Shown: positions 11,711-22,130 of the stretch, in pieces
How the letters are laid out: each line of letters starts with the position of its first letter
How positions within the stretch are numbered: position 1 is the stretch's first letter
NCBI GenBank assembly: GCA_030035585.1
Contig: CM057472.1
Coordinates: forward strand, 86,239,601 to 86,303,600
Source: Dugong dugon
Lineage: Eukaryota; Chordata; Mammalia; Sirenia; Dugongidae
Reading direction: 5' to 3'
Length of the DNA stretch: 64,000 bases
The notes under the pieces: generated by a model
What the model saw: the letters and a program-made list of their open reading frames with translations, nothing else
Database searches by the model: none
Told to the model about the DNA's origin: nothing
Made by a program: the position numbers and the translations under genes

Positions 11711-12890
11711 CCACATGTGTTTAGAGTAGAGATGGAGGATATTCCTAAGGGTTTGGATTAAATTTGGGGTCAAACTCCTTCCAAACTTTTATAAACTGCA
11801 AACTTTTTTTTCCCCCCCAAGACATGAGTTTTACTTTGTGGCCTAAATGGCAACTTAAAGCAAAGGATGACAACCAGAAAAGAGACCTTTGAGACAGTCC
11901 TGGCATGATTTCTTGGGGATTAGAGAGGAGTTACAATTCTGTTTTCATGGTGGAAAACACACACATGGACCGTTACTCTGTGATAAATGGGAGAAGAGAT
12001 GCTAGATTCCACTCTCTGCACCAAAGCTGGCCAAGTATGGGTGGCAGAGTCTTGTACATTTAAAGTGGGGTGCGGGGGAGAAGCTGGACTTTTCCAATTC
12101 TAGAAGATGTAGAAGGGATGATTTAAATTTTTTTCTTCTGTTACTGACATAATAATATATATTAATTACAAGAAATTTGGAAAATACAGAAAAACTTATA
12201 AAGAAGAGAAAACACTCTTGTAATCCCACAATCCAAAGATACTACTGTTAACTTATCAGTGCATTTCCTTTGAAACTTGAGTTTTTGACTAGAAGTATTC
12301 ATTAAAGGTCTTTCTTTGTTTTTGCATCTGTCTGCTGTCTTCTCTTTCACTGTCTCCCACTTTCTGTCTCTCTGTATGGAGTATGCATGTGCGTTGGTCT
12401 CCCTGTCTCTTTCCTTTCTGTCTTGCTTATGCCCCTACACCTCACTGGATATATTGCCCAATTGTCATGGGGAGTCCTGTCAGTTCAGTCTGACTTTGAC
12501 ACCTCTCTTCCAAGTCTGGCGGCTGGAGTCCCTGCTCTTAGGGATTTAGACATGGGTCAAAAATTACCCTCCTTGGGCCCTTGCTCTATCTAGCCCAATC
12601 AATAACTAATCAGCTCGGAGTTGATCTTATTAGCTATTTACTGCTCACCTCCCAAAACCCAAACCAGGCTGGGTAATGATAATGCTTTTAATTAATATGA
12701 AGCAGATTAAAACTCATTACAGCAAGGTTATCAGTAATGAGATACTCATAAGGCAGATTGTTGAGCTTGGAGTGAAAATGAAGTTGGAGCAGGGGCAAGG
12801 TCTGCTCTGCCTGTTCCTGCAATACTGTGACAGGGAGGGATGGGGGATCATGATGGCCCCACAGTGAGGATGTGCTGCAGTGACGCACTC
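11711..12890. other. Intronic DNA without a recognised gene
   Basis: No exon or recent repeat is recognised. The part at 12160-12290 resembles a widely dispersed ancient repeat that I cannot name. The part at 12600-12790 is AT-rich with several taat-type motifs and no repeat signature; it is listed among the candidate conserved elements. Confidence 0.5.
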
Positions 12891-12899
12891 AGCCAGCCA

Positions 12900-13352
12900 G
12901 GGAAGCCAGAGCTGTCACAACAAATAGCACAAACTGGGTGGCTTAAAATAAGACATTCTTTCACAGTTCTGAAGGCTAGAAGTCTGAAATCAAGGTGTCA
13001 ACAGGCCATACTCTTTCCAAAGGCTCTCTCCAAAGGAAGATTCTTTCTTGCCTCTCCTTACCTTCTGGTGGCTCCCAGCAGTCCTTGGTTTCTTTGGCTT
13101 GTAGATGCATCACTCCAGTCTCTGCCTCTGTCTTCACATGGCTGTCTTCCCTCTGTGTCCCTTCTCTTTTATAGGGACTCCACTCAGATGGGGTTAGGAC
13201 CTACTGTACTTCAGTATGACCTCATGCTAACTTGACTGATAATATCTTCAAAGACCAAGTTAGACCAATTTCTAAACAAAGTCACGTTCACAGGTACAGG
13301 AGTTAGGACCTCAACACATCATTTTCTGGGGGATGCAATTCAGTTCATAACA
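12900..13352 (-). mobile_element. MLT1-type (ERVL-MaLR) solitary LTR, minus strand
   Basis: Reading left to right it shows the reverse complement of an MLT1 LTR: aaactgggtggcttaaaa, ttctttcacagttctgaagg, tcttcacatggctgtc, gttcacaggtacaggagtta and the end near cagttcataaca. Noncoding; no internal retroviral genes are nearby. Confidence 0.87.
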
Positions 13353-13674
13353 CTGGGTAAGGGCAGGACTTGGGTCCAAAAAGCAAAATGGGAGGTTGAT
13401 GTTAAGAGTATTGGTGGAAGTAGTGAGATCTTTGGGGAAGAGAACCTAGAGACAGTATGTGTTAGAATAACACTCAATATCTATTTGCATTTATTATGTG
13501 GGAATGCACTGAAATTTAGGTGACTGAGCATAAAATTAACTATCGTTTCTATTAGATTGTGGTCCAGACTTACTGGACAGAACAAAGTATAGGGAGTGGA
13601 TGGGCCAAGATGATTTTTTCTTTTAAATTTCATTTTTCTAGGAAGATTGTTTTTTCCCTCCTCTGTCTCTTTTC

Positions 13675-14100
13675 ATTTATTCAGCGTTTATTATATGCTG
13701 GGCCTTGCACTAAGCTCTTTTTTAGGCATTGCTTCATTTAATCTTCACAATGACAGGTATAATTATGGTGAAACCTGTAAGAGTTGGAGCTTGACGAGAC
13801 TGCCTTGTTTCTCTGGGTCTCGAAAGTTTTCCACCTTTGACAGGGTGCAGTCTTACCACTTTTCTAGCACTTGTTTTGGTGGAAGATATTTGAGTTGTCC
13901 TCTGACAGGTTTCCACCTGTCACAGGTTCTGGCTTTTGCAGGTTTTACTGTATTATCCTTTTTTTACTTGTAAGGAGACTGAGGTTCCAAAGTTAATTAA
14001 CTTGCTCGAGGTTAGATGACAGGTAAGTAGCAAAGTAAGATTTGAACTCAGGTCTGTTTTCAAAGCCTGTGCTGCTAACCTTTATGTTATGTGTTCCCTT
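13675..14100 (-). mobile_element. MIR/old SINE split by a MITE, minus strand
   Basis: The two halves, 13675-13765 and 13951-14100, join to give a MIR-like order: catttaatcttcacaatgac before the insertion, then gagactgaggttcc, taacttgctcgaggtta and tttgaactcagg after it. Confidence 0.7.
13766..13950. mobile_element. Tigger/pogo-like MITE, 185 bp, nested in a MIR
   Basis: Imperfect terminal inverted repeats are visible: the left end tggtgaaacctgtaag pairs with the reverse complement of the right end, cagtaaaacctgcaaa. TA dinucleotides sit directly outside both ends (13764-13765 and 13951-13952), as expected for Tc1/mariner-pogo insertions. Removing it restores a continuous MIR. The family name is not known to me. 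Confidence 0.65.
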
Positions 14101-14611
14101 GTTTTATTCAGGACCAAACAGAACTTGCATTAGTCTTTTAAACTATGTATATTTGATTAAACTTCCATGGCCACCCTGGTGCCCAGCCTGGTGACCTCTC
14201 AGCACATATCACACGTCAGAGTGATTGGGCACCTGTCTTTATTGCCTGGTATTGGTCATTATAGTTGTATAGTTTTACAGTAACATTATAAGCTCCTTGT
14301 ATATGAGGACCATGGCTTATATTTCCTGCATCCTCCACTATGCCTCGTATATGAAGAGATGCCATTAATGCTTACTGACTGACTGGCACATTGTGCATAG
14401 GGCACAGGGCTGGTGCACAGCAGCATCTGTTTTACAGAGATATTGGATAGATTTAAAAATAATGATAAAAGCACCCCACCACCACTACTACAACAACTAT
14501 AACAACAACCACCGCCTGTATTTGAGTGTTTACTGTAGGCCAGGAGTAGAATTTAGAACATGGCACCAAAGAAATGATTACACATTTATCATAGTTGTTA
14601 CTCATTTATAA
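14101..14611. other. Intronic DNA; weak L2 3' end at about 14270-14400
   Basis: The stretch around 14290-14390 (taagctccttgtatatgagg, then tgcttactgactgactgg) is consistent with a plus-strand L2 3' end. A short accaccactactacaac-type simple repeat is at 14472-14512. Nothing else is supported. Confidence 0.45.
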
Positions 14612-15255
14612 ACTTGCGCTGTCCAATATGGTAGCCACTAGCTACATGGGAAAATTTAAATTATTTAAAATTAAAAATTCAATTCCTCAGTTGCACTAGC
14701 CACATTTCCAATGCTCAATAGCCACACATAGTCTGTTGTTGTTAATTGCTGCTGAGTCAGCTCCAACTCATGACAACCCCATGTATAACAGAACAAAATG
14801 TTGCACAATCCTGTGTCATCTTCATGATCATTGGTATGTTTGAGCCCATTGTTGCAGCCATTGTGGCAATCCATCTCATTGAGAGTGTCCCTTGCCTTCC
14901 CTGACCCTCTATTTTACCAAATTTGATGTCCTTCTCCAGCAATCGATCTGTTCTGATGATGCATCCAAAGTAAGCAAGTTGAAGTCTTGGATGATATTCT
15001 GTGATCTGTAGGATTTTCATTGGCTAAGTCTTGGAAGTAGACCACCAGGTCTTTTTCCTAGTCTATTTTAGTCTGGAAGCTCTGCTGAAACTTGTCCACC
15101 ATGGGTGACCCTGCTGGTATTTGAAATACTGGTGGCATAGCTTGCAGCATCATAGCAACACACAAGCTACCACAGTATGACAAACTAACAGCTGGGTAGT
15201 GGCACATGTAGCTAGAGGCTACCATATTGGACAGTGCAATTATGGAACATTTACA
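14612..15255. mobile_element. MER5A-like hAT MITE split by an RTE
   Basis: The left part (14612-14731) reads gcgctgtccaatatggtagc and then gttgcactagccacattt. The right part (15203-15255) completes it with ggctaccatattggacag. This is the near-palindromic MER5A hAT-Charlie MITE. The RTE at 14732-15202 sits inside it. Confidence 0.85.
14732..15202 (-). mobile_element. Internally deleted RTE (5' leader joined to 3' end), minus strand, 471 bp
   Basis: The minus strand begins with the RTE 5' leader (15202-15010) and jumps near 15009 to the ORF C-terminus (LAYFGCIIRTDRLLEKDI), ending with the RTE 3' tail at 14732. TSDs are cacacatag (14723-14731) and cacatgtag (15203-15211). It therefore inserted as a short, internally deleted RNA and not as a degraded full copy. 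Confidence 0.83.
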
Positions 15256-16315
15256 TTATTTACATCACTGGAGAAAGTTCTGTTGGAGAACACCATTATA
15301 AACTCTTTGAGGTTAGCGACTATGTATTATTTATCTGTATGTCCCTCATTGTTTCATGCTTGGGTCAGTGCTCAAAGATGTGTGTGGTATGAAGGACTAG
15401 ATTCAAGGGAATGCAGAGGTTAGGAAATTCTGGAAGCTTTGCTTTCTCATTGAGCATACTTGCATAAAAGAATCCTGAGATTCTAGTATATACTCCCTGC
15501 TACCAGCAGGCTTAGCTCCTTATGGTACAGTAAGGGAATGCTGAAAGAGGGGGTTTGCACTAAGTCATTAGTTTCCTGAAAGTCTGAATCGGGCCTACTT
15601 TATGATACCAGAGGATAGTGAAGCTGTAGGGGCAGGAGCTGGAAAGGGACCCTGGAGCTCAGAGTGCCTGCTCTACTATTCAGAATTTGTGCCTTATGGC
15701 CTTAAAAAGACAGCCTTAACTTTTTGTCAAGTGGTAACATTCCTCACCTCCATATGAGTGTGTGTGCGTGTGCTTGTTTAGAAGCTGGTTGAAGGTGACT
15801 TTGGGGCTTCTTTGGTTGAAATGTGGGTGCCGTTTGTGGTAGATACTGACTCAGTTTCATGGATGATGGTTTTGTGAGCATATGACCCATGGTTGTCATC
15901 AGTCTGCATTTATGGAGCATACGCAGCTTGCCCTGAGGTGCACAGAGTATGCAGGGGGCACACACAGTCTCTGCCCCCAAGAGCTGATGTGCCAAGTAAC
16001 TGGTGAGTCGGGGTAGACTGGCCTTCCTGGGCTAGTGTGACCAGAGAGGCTCCCCGCATTGCCCAGACAGTGTCTTCTGAAGGTGACCATCTCTCTGTGC
16101 TGAGAGACACCCTACCTGGGGCCTGTTCAAGCTTCAGGTGAGGGGCACCAGAGCCCGGCTCTACTCCCTGGTGGATGGGCTTGGCAGGGAGAGGCTGATG
16201 CTTCTGAGGGCTGCCAGTATCAGAGACAAATGCAGATCTGTATCCAATCTAAAGAAAGTGGTGCAGCAGGTTTGTGTTGAGCTAGTATCTTCCTCAGCAC
16301 CTGTATCCCTCAGTA
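15256..16315. other. Intronic DNA, largely without recognised elements
   Basis: A possible L2 3' end lies at about 15295-15385 (aactctttgaggttagcgac). The rest shows no gene or repeat I can name. Confidence 0.45.
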
Positions 16316-16316
16316 A

Positions 16317-16366
16317 ATCACACAGACGCACACACATACACACGCACGCATATACACACACACACC
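16317..16366. repeat. Degenerate (CA)n microsatellite
   Basis: About 50 bp of CA repeats interrupted by CG and TA steps (cacacacatacacacgcacg). Confidence 0.9.
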
Positions 16367-16541
16367 TTTGCTTATGTTCTCTTGATCTGAAATGCCCTCC
16401 TTTTTCATCTTATTCTATTCAAATTCAATGTCAGGGGCCAACACTATGTATCAGACAGGGTCCAGTCACACTTGTAATTTGAACAGGGAAAATTTAGTAT
16501 AAGGAATTGTTAACTATTAAAAGGTGGTTAACTCCTGAAAT

Positions 16542-16706
16542 GGAGCCCTGGTGGCACAGTGGTTATGGGGTATGGCTGCTAACCAAAAGGTCGGCAGTTC
16601 GAACCCACCAGCTGCTCCTTGGAAACTCTATGGGGCAGTTCTGCTCTGTCCTGTAGGGTCGTTATGAGTCGGAATGGACTCGAAGGCAACAGATTTGGTT
16701 TGGTTT
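16542..16706 (+). mobile_element. AfroSINE, plus strand, near full length
   Basis: It starts gagccctggtggcacagtgg (A-box region), followed by the B-box-like gcagttcgaaccc. It ends in the tail cgttatgagtcggaatgg and a T-rich end. TSDs are ttaactcctgaaat (16528-16541) and ttaactcccaaaag (16707-16720). It is well preserved, so relatively recent. Confidence 0.95.
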
Positions 16707-16935
16707 TTAACTCCCAAAAGGAGTAAAAGAAGATTCTAAGGGTACCGAAGTAGCAAATGCGTAAAGCAGCAACTACCTCCAGGGCTGAGGGAGAATGAAC
16801 AAGGAAGGGACTAAGAACTTAGCAGAGGGCCCTGTAGTCCCAAGGCTGGGATTCAGACCTCGCTGGAGCAGGCAGGGCTGCCCCAGGAACCTGCAGCCTT
16901 GGCAGGAAACGTGTGAGGAAATGTGGTGGAAGGCG

Positions 16936-17275
16936 TGAGCCAGAGCTGGTCCATGAGAGCAGCCTGCCAGGTGGCAGAGAGATTTGTGAGAGGGTGTGGG
17001 CTGGAGCTGGTATGTTGGAGTGGCCGGTTGGGTGGTAGAGAAACTTGCTGGAGGGTGGAGGCTGTGCTGGTCTGTAGGAGGAATCTGTCAGATAACAAAG
17101 AAGCTTGCTGGAGGATATGGTCCAGAGCTAATCTGTTGGAGCAGCCTACTGGCTGGTCACACTCACTGGAGGCTGTGAGCCAGAACTGGTCCATAGGAGG
17201 GGCCCAGCAATTGGTAGAGAAAGTTAGTGGTTGGTATGGGCCACATCTGGTCTGTGAGGGCCATAAAGTAGGCAA
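16936..17275. repeat. 61-bp degenerate tandem repeat, about 5.5 copies
   Basis: The motif agctggt recurs at 16944, 17005, 17065, 17126, 17184 and 17246, i.e. at spacings of 61, 60, 61, 58 and 62. Each unit also carries a ggtggcagagaaacttgctgg-like second half. Open frames across it (for example 16923-17372) are a by-product of the repeat. Confidence 0.8.
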
Positions 17276-17300
17276 AGCCTCTCACGCACTGATCTGCTGC

Positions 17301-17706
17301 CTGCTATGCTGCAAACAGGAACCCCATTCCTCCTGCCATGGACTCACGGAACCCCTTCAGAGCCCCTATTGACAAAGTCAGCATCGAGCCATCTGGCAAA
17401 GCAGAAATGATACAGGGCCCAGCTCCAGTATCACAAAGCTGGGCAAAGAAGGGCAGATTTGGAGCTGGGAGGTAATAACTGCCACACACCCCAGCTCCCC
17501 ATTCTGTGTGAATCAAGTCTTTCCTCTAATTCCAGTCTTCTTGTTTCTTTTATCTGTGAGCCTGCACAATATGCCCTGTCATGCCCTTGCAGATACCTGC
17601 CTCTTTGCTTGTTCTCTGTTTAGTGAGTGATTTTGTTCTGTCCTCCCAGATGGTAGAGGGTAAGCACTATTTCTATCATATTCCATACAATAGCTAGCAC
17701 AGTATA
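17301..17706. other. Intronic DNA; weak L2-like 3' end at about 17560-17706
   Basis: The end of this interval has an L2-like 3' pattern (agagggtaagcactatttc, then agctagcacagtatagg). The remainder has no assignment. Confidence 0.45.
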
Positions 17707-17718
17707 GGCAAGCAATAA

Positions 17719-17923
17719 AAACCAGTTGCTGTCAAGCCATTTCTAACTCATGGTGACCCCATGTGTGTCAGAGTAGAACTATACTCCATAGAGTTTTCAA
17801 TGGCTGATTTTTGGAAGTAGATCTCCAGGCCTTTCTTCCAAGGTACCTCTGAGGGTACTCAAACCTCTAATCTTTCTGTTACCAGTTGGGCATGTTAACT
17901 GTTTGCACCACCCAGGGACTCTG
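17719..17923 (-). mobile_element. AfroSINE (longer, older subfamily), minus strand
   Basis: The minus strand starts agtccctgggtggtgcaaac. It carries the extra middle block ending gagatctacttccaaaaa and ends with the tail atgagttagaaatgg. Approximate TSD ggcaagcaataa (17707-17718) / ggcacacagtaa (17924-17935). Confidence 0.88.
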
Positions 17924-17935
17924 GGCACACAGTAA

Positions 17936-18547
17936 GATTTAGAGTGTTTTCTAGACTTTCTTTTGACATTGGTGTGTTTACTGGAAGGGGAGGAGAAAGT
18001 GGGGGTGTATCCTCATTTCTTCTTCCAATCCTCTACTTCCTTTTGGTGTTGAGTGTGACAGCTCCCCAGCTGGACCCCAGAACAGCCTTGCAGAGAGTTT
18101 GAGTGTGCCTCCTTCCTCCTTGGATGAGCAGCTGCTGGGTGCGAGGGCAGCTCTCACTGCTGAATCTGGGCTTTGATTGCACCAGTATCTCAGGACTAGT
18201 GTACTGTGTCTGCCTTTCTGGCTGCCTGTTATTCTGCTGGTGAATGCACATTTTCTCCTCAGCTGGCTTGGAGTTGGGGAACAATGATTTGTGCTGCAAA
18301 AAGTTGTTTGCCCAGTGTGGCCTGAACCTTTGTGCCACGAGGAGATGCCTAGCTCCACATTTGGCCAGGCTCCACTGTGCCTTCTCTCTGGCTTCCTCAG
18401 ATCCACAGCTGAAGTGGCTTTGGCCAGCCTCAGCATTGACTCCCCCCAACTCCACATGCCTTCCACCATCTGACACTGGCCCGCTCAGTCCCCAGTTTCA
18501 AATCCTTAGGAAAGAGAATCTCTGCTCACCAACCCCTTGATTCATCT
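17936..18547. other. Intronic DNA without a recognised gene
   Basis: Overlapping frames occur on both strands, but there are no splice-bounded or recognisable domains. Nothing is supported here. Confidence 0.4.
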
Positions 18548-18560
18548 AGGGGTGTGCATA

Positions 18561-18775
18561 AAAAACAAACAAACCCATTGCCATCAAGTTGATTTTTACT
18601 CATGGTGACCCCACACGTGTCAGAGTAGAATTGCACTCCGTAGGGTTTTCAGTGGCTCATCTTTTGGAAGTAGATCTCCAGGACTTTCTTCCAAGCTACC
18701 TTTGGATGAATTTGAACTGCCATCTTTTCAGTCAGTAGCCTAGCGTGTTAACACTTTGCACCACCCAGGGACTCC
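18561..18775 (-). mobile_element. AfroSINE (longer, older subfamily), minus strand
   Basis: It is very similar to the copy at 17719-17923: minus-strand start gagtccctgggtggtgcaaa, middle block gagatctacttccaaaaga, and a tail ending in an A-rich (aaaaaacaaacaaac) edge. TSD aggggtgtgcata (18548-18560) / agggacatgcata (18776-18788). Confidence 0.88.
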
Positions 18776-18788
18776 AGGGACATGCATA

Positions 18789-19656
18789 CTTTCACTAAAT
18801 TCTCAGAATTAATTTCTTTCCCTCTGTACCCTACTGCCAGGTAAAAGAGTCTCTCACTGGCCCAACTGGGACCAGGTATCCTCCTCAAGGCTGGAAGACT
18901 GTGCCCAGGGGGATGGAGTCAGGTATACATAGGGTTCCCAAAAATGGGCTGGGGTGGGAGGCAGTGGTAGAGATGTCCAGCAGAGGCCAGAAGCATCGGA
19001 TCCCTGAGGTCCTAAGGACAGCCTGCTTGTCCTTTGATTCTGGGGCCTCCGCTCTGCTGTGGTGGGAGGCGGGCAGATGGGCTCCCTGGCTGCTGGGATG
19101 AGGGTGTTCAGGGCTGCAGCATTCTCATCATCTTAATTTCTAAAGTGACGGTTTCCTGTGTGGTTCACTTGGCAACTAATTATATAGAATCTTTGAACAT
19201 TTCTTCCATCTTTGTTGCCAACTGCTATTTAACTCTTCACATGGTTTTATTGCCCAAAATATGTGCTTAATTCTGTTGGCATCCTTCACAGCACTTACCA
19301 GAGGGTACACCCATTATAGCTGTTCAGTCTCTCTTTGCTGGCTTGGCTGGTGGAAGGGGGTACAATTGCCCAGGGGCACTAGGATCTGTCTTCTGTGTGT
19401 GCCCACAACCCCATTCTGCCTCAGAGGCTGTAGCTCCTGGAAGGCAGGACCCTAATAATTCCAAAACCCTCAGTTGTGATTATGACCAAGGATGTGTAGC
19501 CTGGGGCAGATGGGGGCCACCTTCCAGCTCTGGAAGGGCAGATGGGCATCAGGGCATACATTAAGGCTGCTCTGTCCTCGACAGCCTGCCAGCTACCTTC
19601 CCCATATGTCAGATTCCACCCTCCCCGCAGGTAAAATCATTCCTCCAGTTGATAGC
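18789..19656. other. Intronic DNA; possible L2 remnant at 19130-19320
   Basis: No exon is found. The segment 19130-19320 has the general composition and phrases of L2 but is too diverged to be sure. Confidence 0.4.
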
Positions 19657-19680
19657 AGACCTCGGTTCAAGTTTACTATG

Positions 19681-19837
19681 AAAACCAAAACCAAAGCTGT
19701 TGCTGTCCAGTCGATTCCGACTCATAGTGATCCTATAGGACAGAGCAGAACTGCCCCATAGGGTTTCCAAGGAGTGGCTGGTAGATTCGAACTGCCGAAC
19801 TTTTGGTTAGCAGCTGAACTCTTAACCACTGTATACC
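19681..19837 (-). mobile_element. AfroSINE, minus strand
   Basis: A well-preserved copy: tail agtcgattccgactcatag and B-box side agattcgaactgcc. It is flanked by about 20-bp imperfect duplications, agacctc...aagtttactatg (19657-19680) and agacctcaaaagtttgctat (from 19838). Confidence 0.93.
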
Positions 19838-20212
19838 AGACCTCAAAAGTTTGCTATGCTGAGATTAAAGAGGCCTAGGTTTGGAGTGTTTTCTAGACTT
19901 TCTTTTGACGTGATTCGTTATTTCTTTTTAAGCAAAAAAACTGAGTTTCTCGTCTTTAAAGATACCAGTACCTGCCTCCCAGGGCTGCTGTGAGGATGCA
20001 AAAAAAAAAGGAAAAAAAAATTATATATGAGCGTGTTTTATAAATTGTAGCGCTTCAAACAAACATAAAAAAGTATTATTAGTAGGTCTGAGGAGTGGGT
20101 GGCAAACACATTAACTCAGTGTACCCTTGAATGAATCATCAGTAGATTAGACTTGGTTAAAAGCCTTGAAAGCTCGTTTCTGAGCAAGTGGGACCCAGAC
20201 CAGGTAAATTTT

Positions 20213-20782
20213 TTTTTTTTTAATTGTACTTCAGGTGAAGGTTTACAGAACAAATAGTTTCTCATGAAACAGTAGTACACATATTGTTTTATGACATTGG
20301 TTAACAACCATATGACATGTCAACCCTCTCCCTTCTTGACCTTTTTATATTTTTGGTGAAAATATACATAGCCAAAGATACACCATTTGAAAAATTTCTA
20401 CATGCACAGTTCAGTGACATCGACTACGCTCTTCCAATTGTGCTGCTATTTTCACTTTAGATGAAAGTTTACAGAACAAAATAGTTTCTCATTAAACAGT
20501 TAGTACACATGTTGCCCTATGACAATGGTTAACAACCTCACGACACATCAACACTGTCCTTACTCAACCTTGGGTTCCCTATCACCAGCTTTCCTGTCCC
20601 CTTCTGCCTTCTAGTCCTTGTCGCTGGACTGCTGTGTCTCATTAGTCCCATTTGGTTTTATGGGGCTGTCCACTCCTGGGCTGAACGGTGAACCTTGGAA
20701 GTGACTTCACCTCTGAGTTAAAAGGGTGTCTGGGGGCCATACTCTCAGGGTTTCTCCAGTCTCCTTTAGGCCAGTAAATCTG
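20213..20782 (-). mobile_element. 5'-truncated L1 3' UTR, minus strand, close to an ADCK1 exon
   Basis: A poly-T (A-tail in reverse) at about 20208-20220 is followed by the lineage-specific L1 3' UTR, including a duplicated terminal module. The TSD cagaccaggtaa is exact (20196-20207 and 20783-20794). The insertion ends about 320 bp upstream of the exon at 21106. It matches, in inverted orientation, the copy at 55403-56112. Confidence 0.93.
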
Positions 20783-20907
20783 CAGACCAGGTAAGTTTTG
20801 ATGGAGAGAAGATTGGAAGCATTGAGCCTTCTGAGAAGGCTGATCTCAGTGTGAGGTTGGAGTTGGTTTCTCTGGGTACCAGGAGACCAAAGGAGAAGGG
20901 GAAAGTA

Positions 20908-21012
20908 TGTGCATATGCGTGTGTGTGCATATACATTCGCATATGTGTGTGTATGCGTATGCGTGTATGCATGTGCTTGGGTGTGTGTGTGCATCTGCAT
21001 GCATGCATGTGT
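20908..21012. repeat. Alternating purine-pyrimidine tract (GT/AT/GC) next to an exon
   Basis: About 100 bp of nearly uninterrupted purine-pyrimidine alternation (for example gtgcatatgcgtgtgtgtgc and gcatgcatgcatgtg). This composition favours Z-DNA. It ends about 95 bp before the ADCK1 exon acceptor. Confidence 0.85.
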
Positions 21013-21105
21013 AATCAGGGTTAAAAGCAGAGGGACAGGAAATGTACAATCTTCAGGGGACAACCTGCACTCACACCTCTCTGGCCCTGGCCTGTCTCCT
21101 TGCAG

Positions 21106-21309
21106 GTACACCTTCGCTCTGCCAGGCGTCTCTGTGAGCTCTGCTGTGCCAACCGGGGCACCTTCATCAAGGTGGGCCAGCACCTGGGGGCCCTGGACTA
21201 CCTGCTGCCGGAAGAGTACACCAGCACGCTGAAGGTGCTGCACAGCCAGGCCCCACAGAGCAGCATGCAAGAGGTCCGCCAGGTCATTCGTGAGGACCTG
21301 GGCAAGGAG
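21106..21309 (+). CDS. ADCK1: ADCK1 internal coding exon (KxGQ exon)
   Basis: This 204-bp exon encodes 68 residues in phase 0 at both ends, starting VHLRSARRLCELCC and ending IREDLGKE. It matches ADCK1 as I remember it (about human residues 74-141). ADCK1 is a mitochondrial UbiB/ABC1-family atypical kinase-like protein linked to inner-membrane organisation and lipid homeostasis. The family signature KxGQ is visible as KVGQ (exon residues 22-25, bases 21169-21180). The acceptor is a pyrimidine-rich tract ending tgcag at 21105; the donor is GAG|gtacct, a less than ideal 5' splice site. A stop follows in the intron at 21358-21360, so intron retention would truncate. One conservative change from my recollection of human is MQEVRQ for MQEIRQ. 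Upstream exons are not in the window. Confidence 0.96.
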
Positions 21310-21559
21310 GTACCTGCCTCTGCCAGGAAGGGCGGGGGACCCAGGATGATTTGCTTCTGACACTTGCACTGCAAGGTTCTTGATCTGGCTCCAGGGTGCT
21401 GGGGAGCCACCATTGGAGCTGAACCAAATTTCACAGCAACTTTCAGGGCTGAAATCAAAGAGGTTAGGAGGAACCTCAGTGGCCCTCAGTAAAAAATATC
21501 GGTTGGACCATATGAAATTGTTGCTATTAGACTGTTTTTAACTGCAATCTAATATGATT

Positions 21560-21775
21560 CATACGTTTAACCTAATATCTACCAGGTATTGAGAGTTTAC
21601 TGCATACTAACAACTGTGCTGTTCCATACATTTTCTCATTTAATCCTTATGGCAAATGTATGAAGTAGGTAATTTTAATAACCCTATTTTGCAGACGAGG
21701 CATGGAGGGTAATAAGGTAAAATGTCCAAAGGCACTGTTAGTAAGTGGTTCCAGTGCGTTGCAGTATGATTCTGC
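21560..21775 (-). mobile_element. MIR, minus strand, diverged
   Basis: The pattern ttctcatttaatccttatgg, tatgaagtaggtaatttta, ttttgcagacgaggcatgg is a reverse MIR. It sits 250 bp downstream of the ADCK1 exon donor. Confidence 0.75.
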
Positions 21776-21799
21776 CGGTGAACTGTCCCAGTCATCCAG

Positions 21800-22130
21800 T
21801 GCATTGTCTTTTCTGAAACATCCTCCAGCCTATGCTTGATTACCTCTAGTAACAGGATGCTTACTCTCTCATCTGCTGCCCAGGGGGCCCCTTCTGTTGT
21901 CAGTCATCTCTAATTATAAGCAAGTGCTTCCTCATAAGGGCTAATAGCTGCCTCCTCAAACCTTGCTTTTCTGATCCTCATTCTGGCCCCTGGAAGTACA
22001 AAGAAAGGGTTGAGGGCTCTTCTGTGTGACAGCCCTGTCTACACTCCTTTGGACCCTTGCCAGTGTGCCAGTGACCTACAGGAGATGTGGTACCCAAAAC
22101 GGGGCACACCGGCATGGACCCTTGCTGATC
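21800..22130 (+). mobile_element. Probable CR1/L3 LINE fragment, plus strand
   Basis: The order gatgcttactctctcat, tttctgatcctcattctgg, tgacagccctgtctacac, acccaaaacggggcacacc is the typical 3' region of an L3/CR1 element. It is highly diverged. Confidence 0.55.

Larger units (their letters stand above)
16430..17300. mobile_element. Probable ancient LTR-like element containing a minisatellite and an AfroSINE
   Basis: The start, tttgaacagggaaaattta with gtataaggaattgttaact, resembles the start of another dispersed copy at about 57260 (tttcaaacagagggaattta). This type of edge is seen in old mammalian solitary LTRs. The AfroSINE at 16542-16706 and the tandem repeat at 16936-17275 are inside. 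The family is not identified. Confidence 0.4.

Noticed and set aside
16545..16620. tRNA-like A and B boxes
   Set aside because: They belong to the tRNA-derived head of an AfroSINE, not to a functional tRNA gene; no cloverleaf can be completed.
16923..17372. 149-codon frame that looks repeat-rich and cysteine/tryptophan-rich
   Set aside because: Produced by the 61-bp tandem repeat, whose period is not a codon multiple throughout; no homologue is recognised.
20707..21369. 220-codon minus-strand open frame over the ADCK1 exon
   Set aside because: It is antisense to the real exon and runs through the alternating repeat and the L1 3' UTR.
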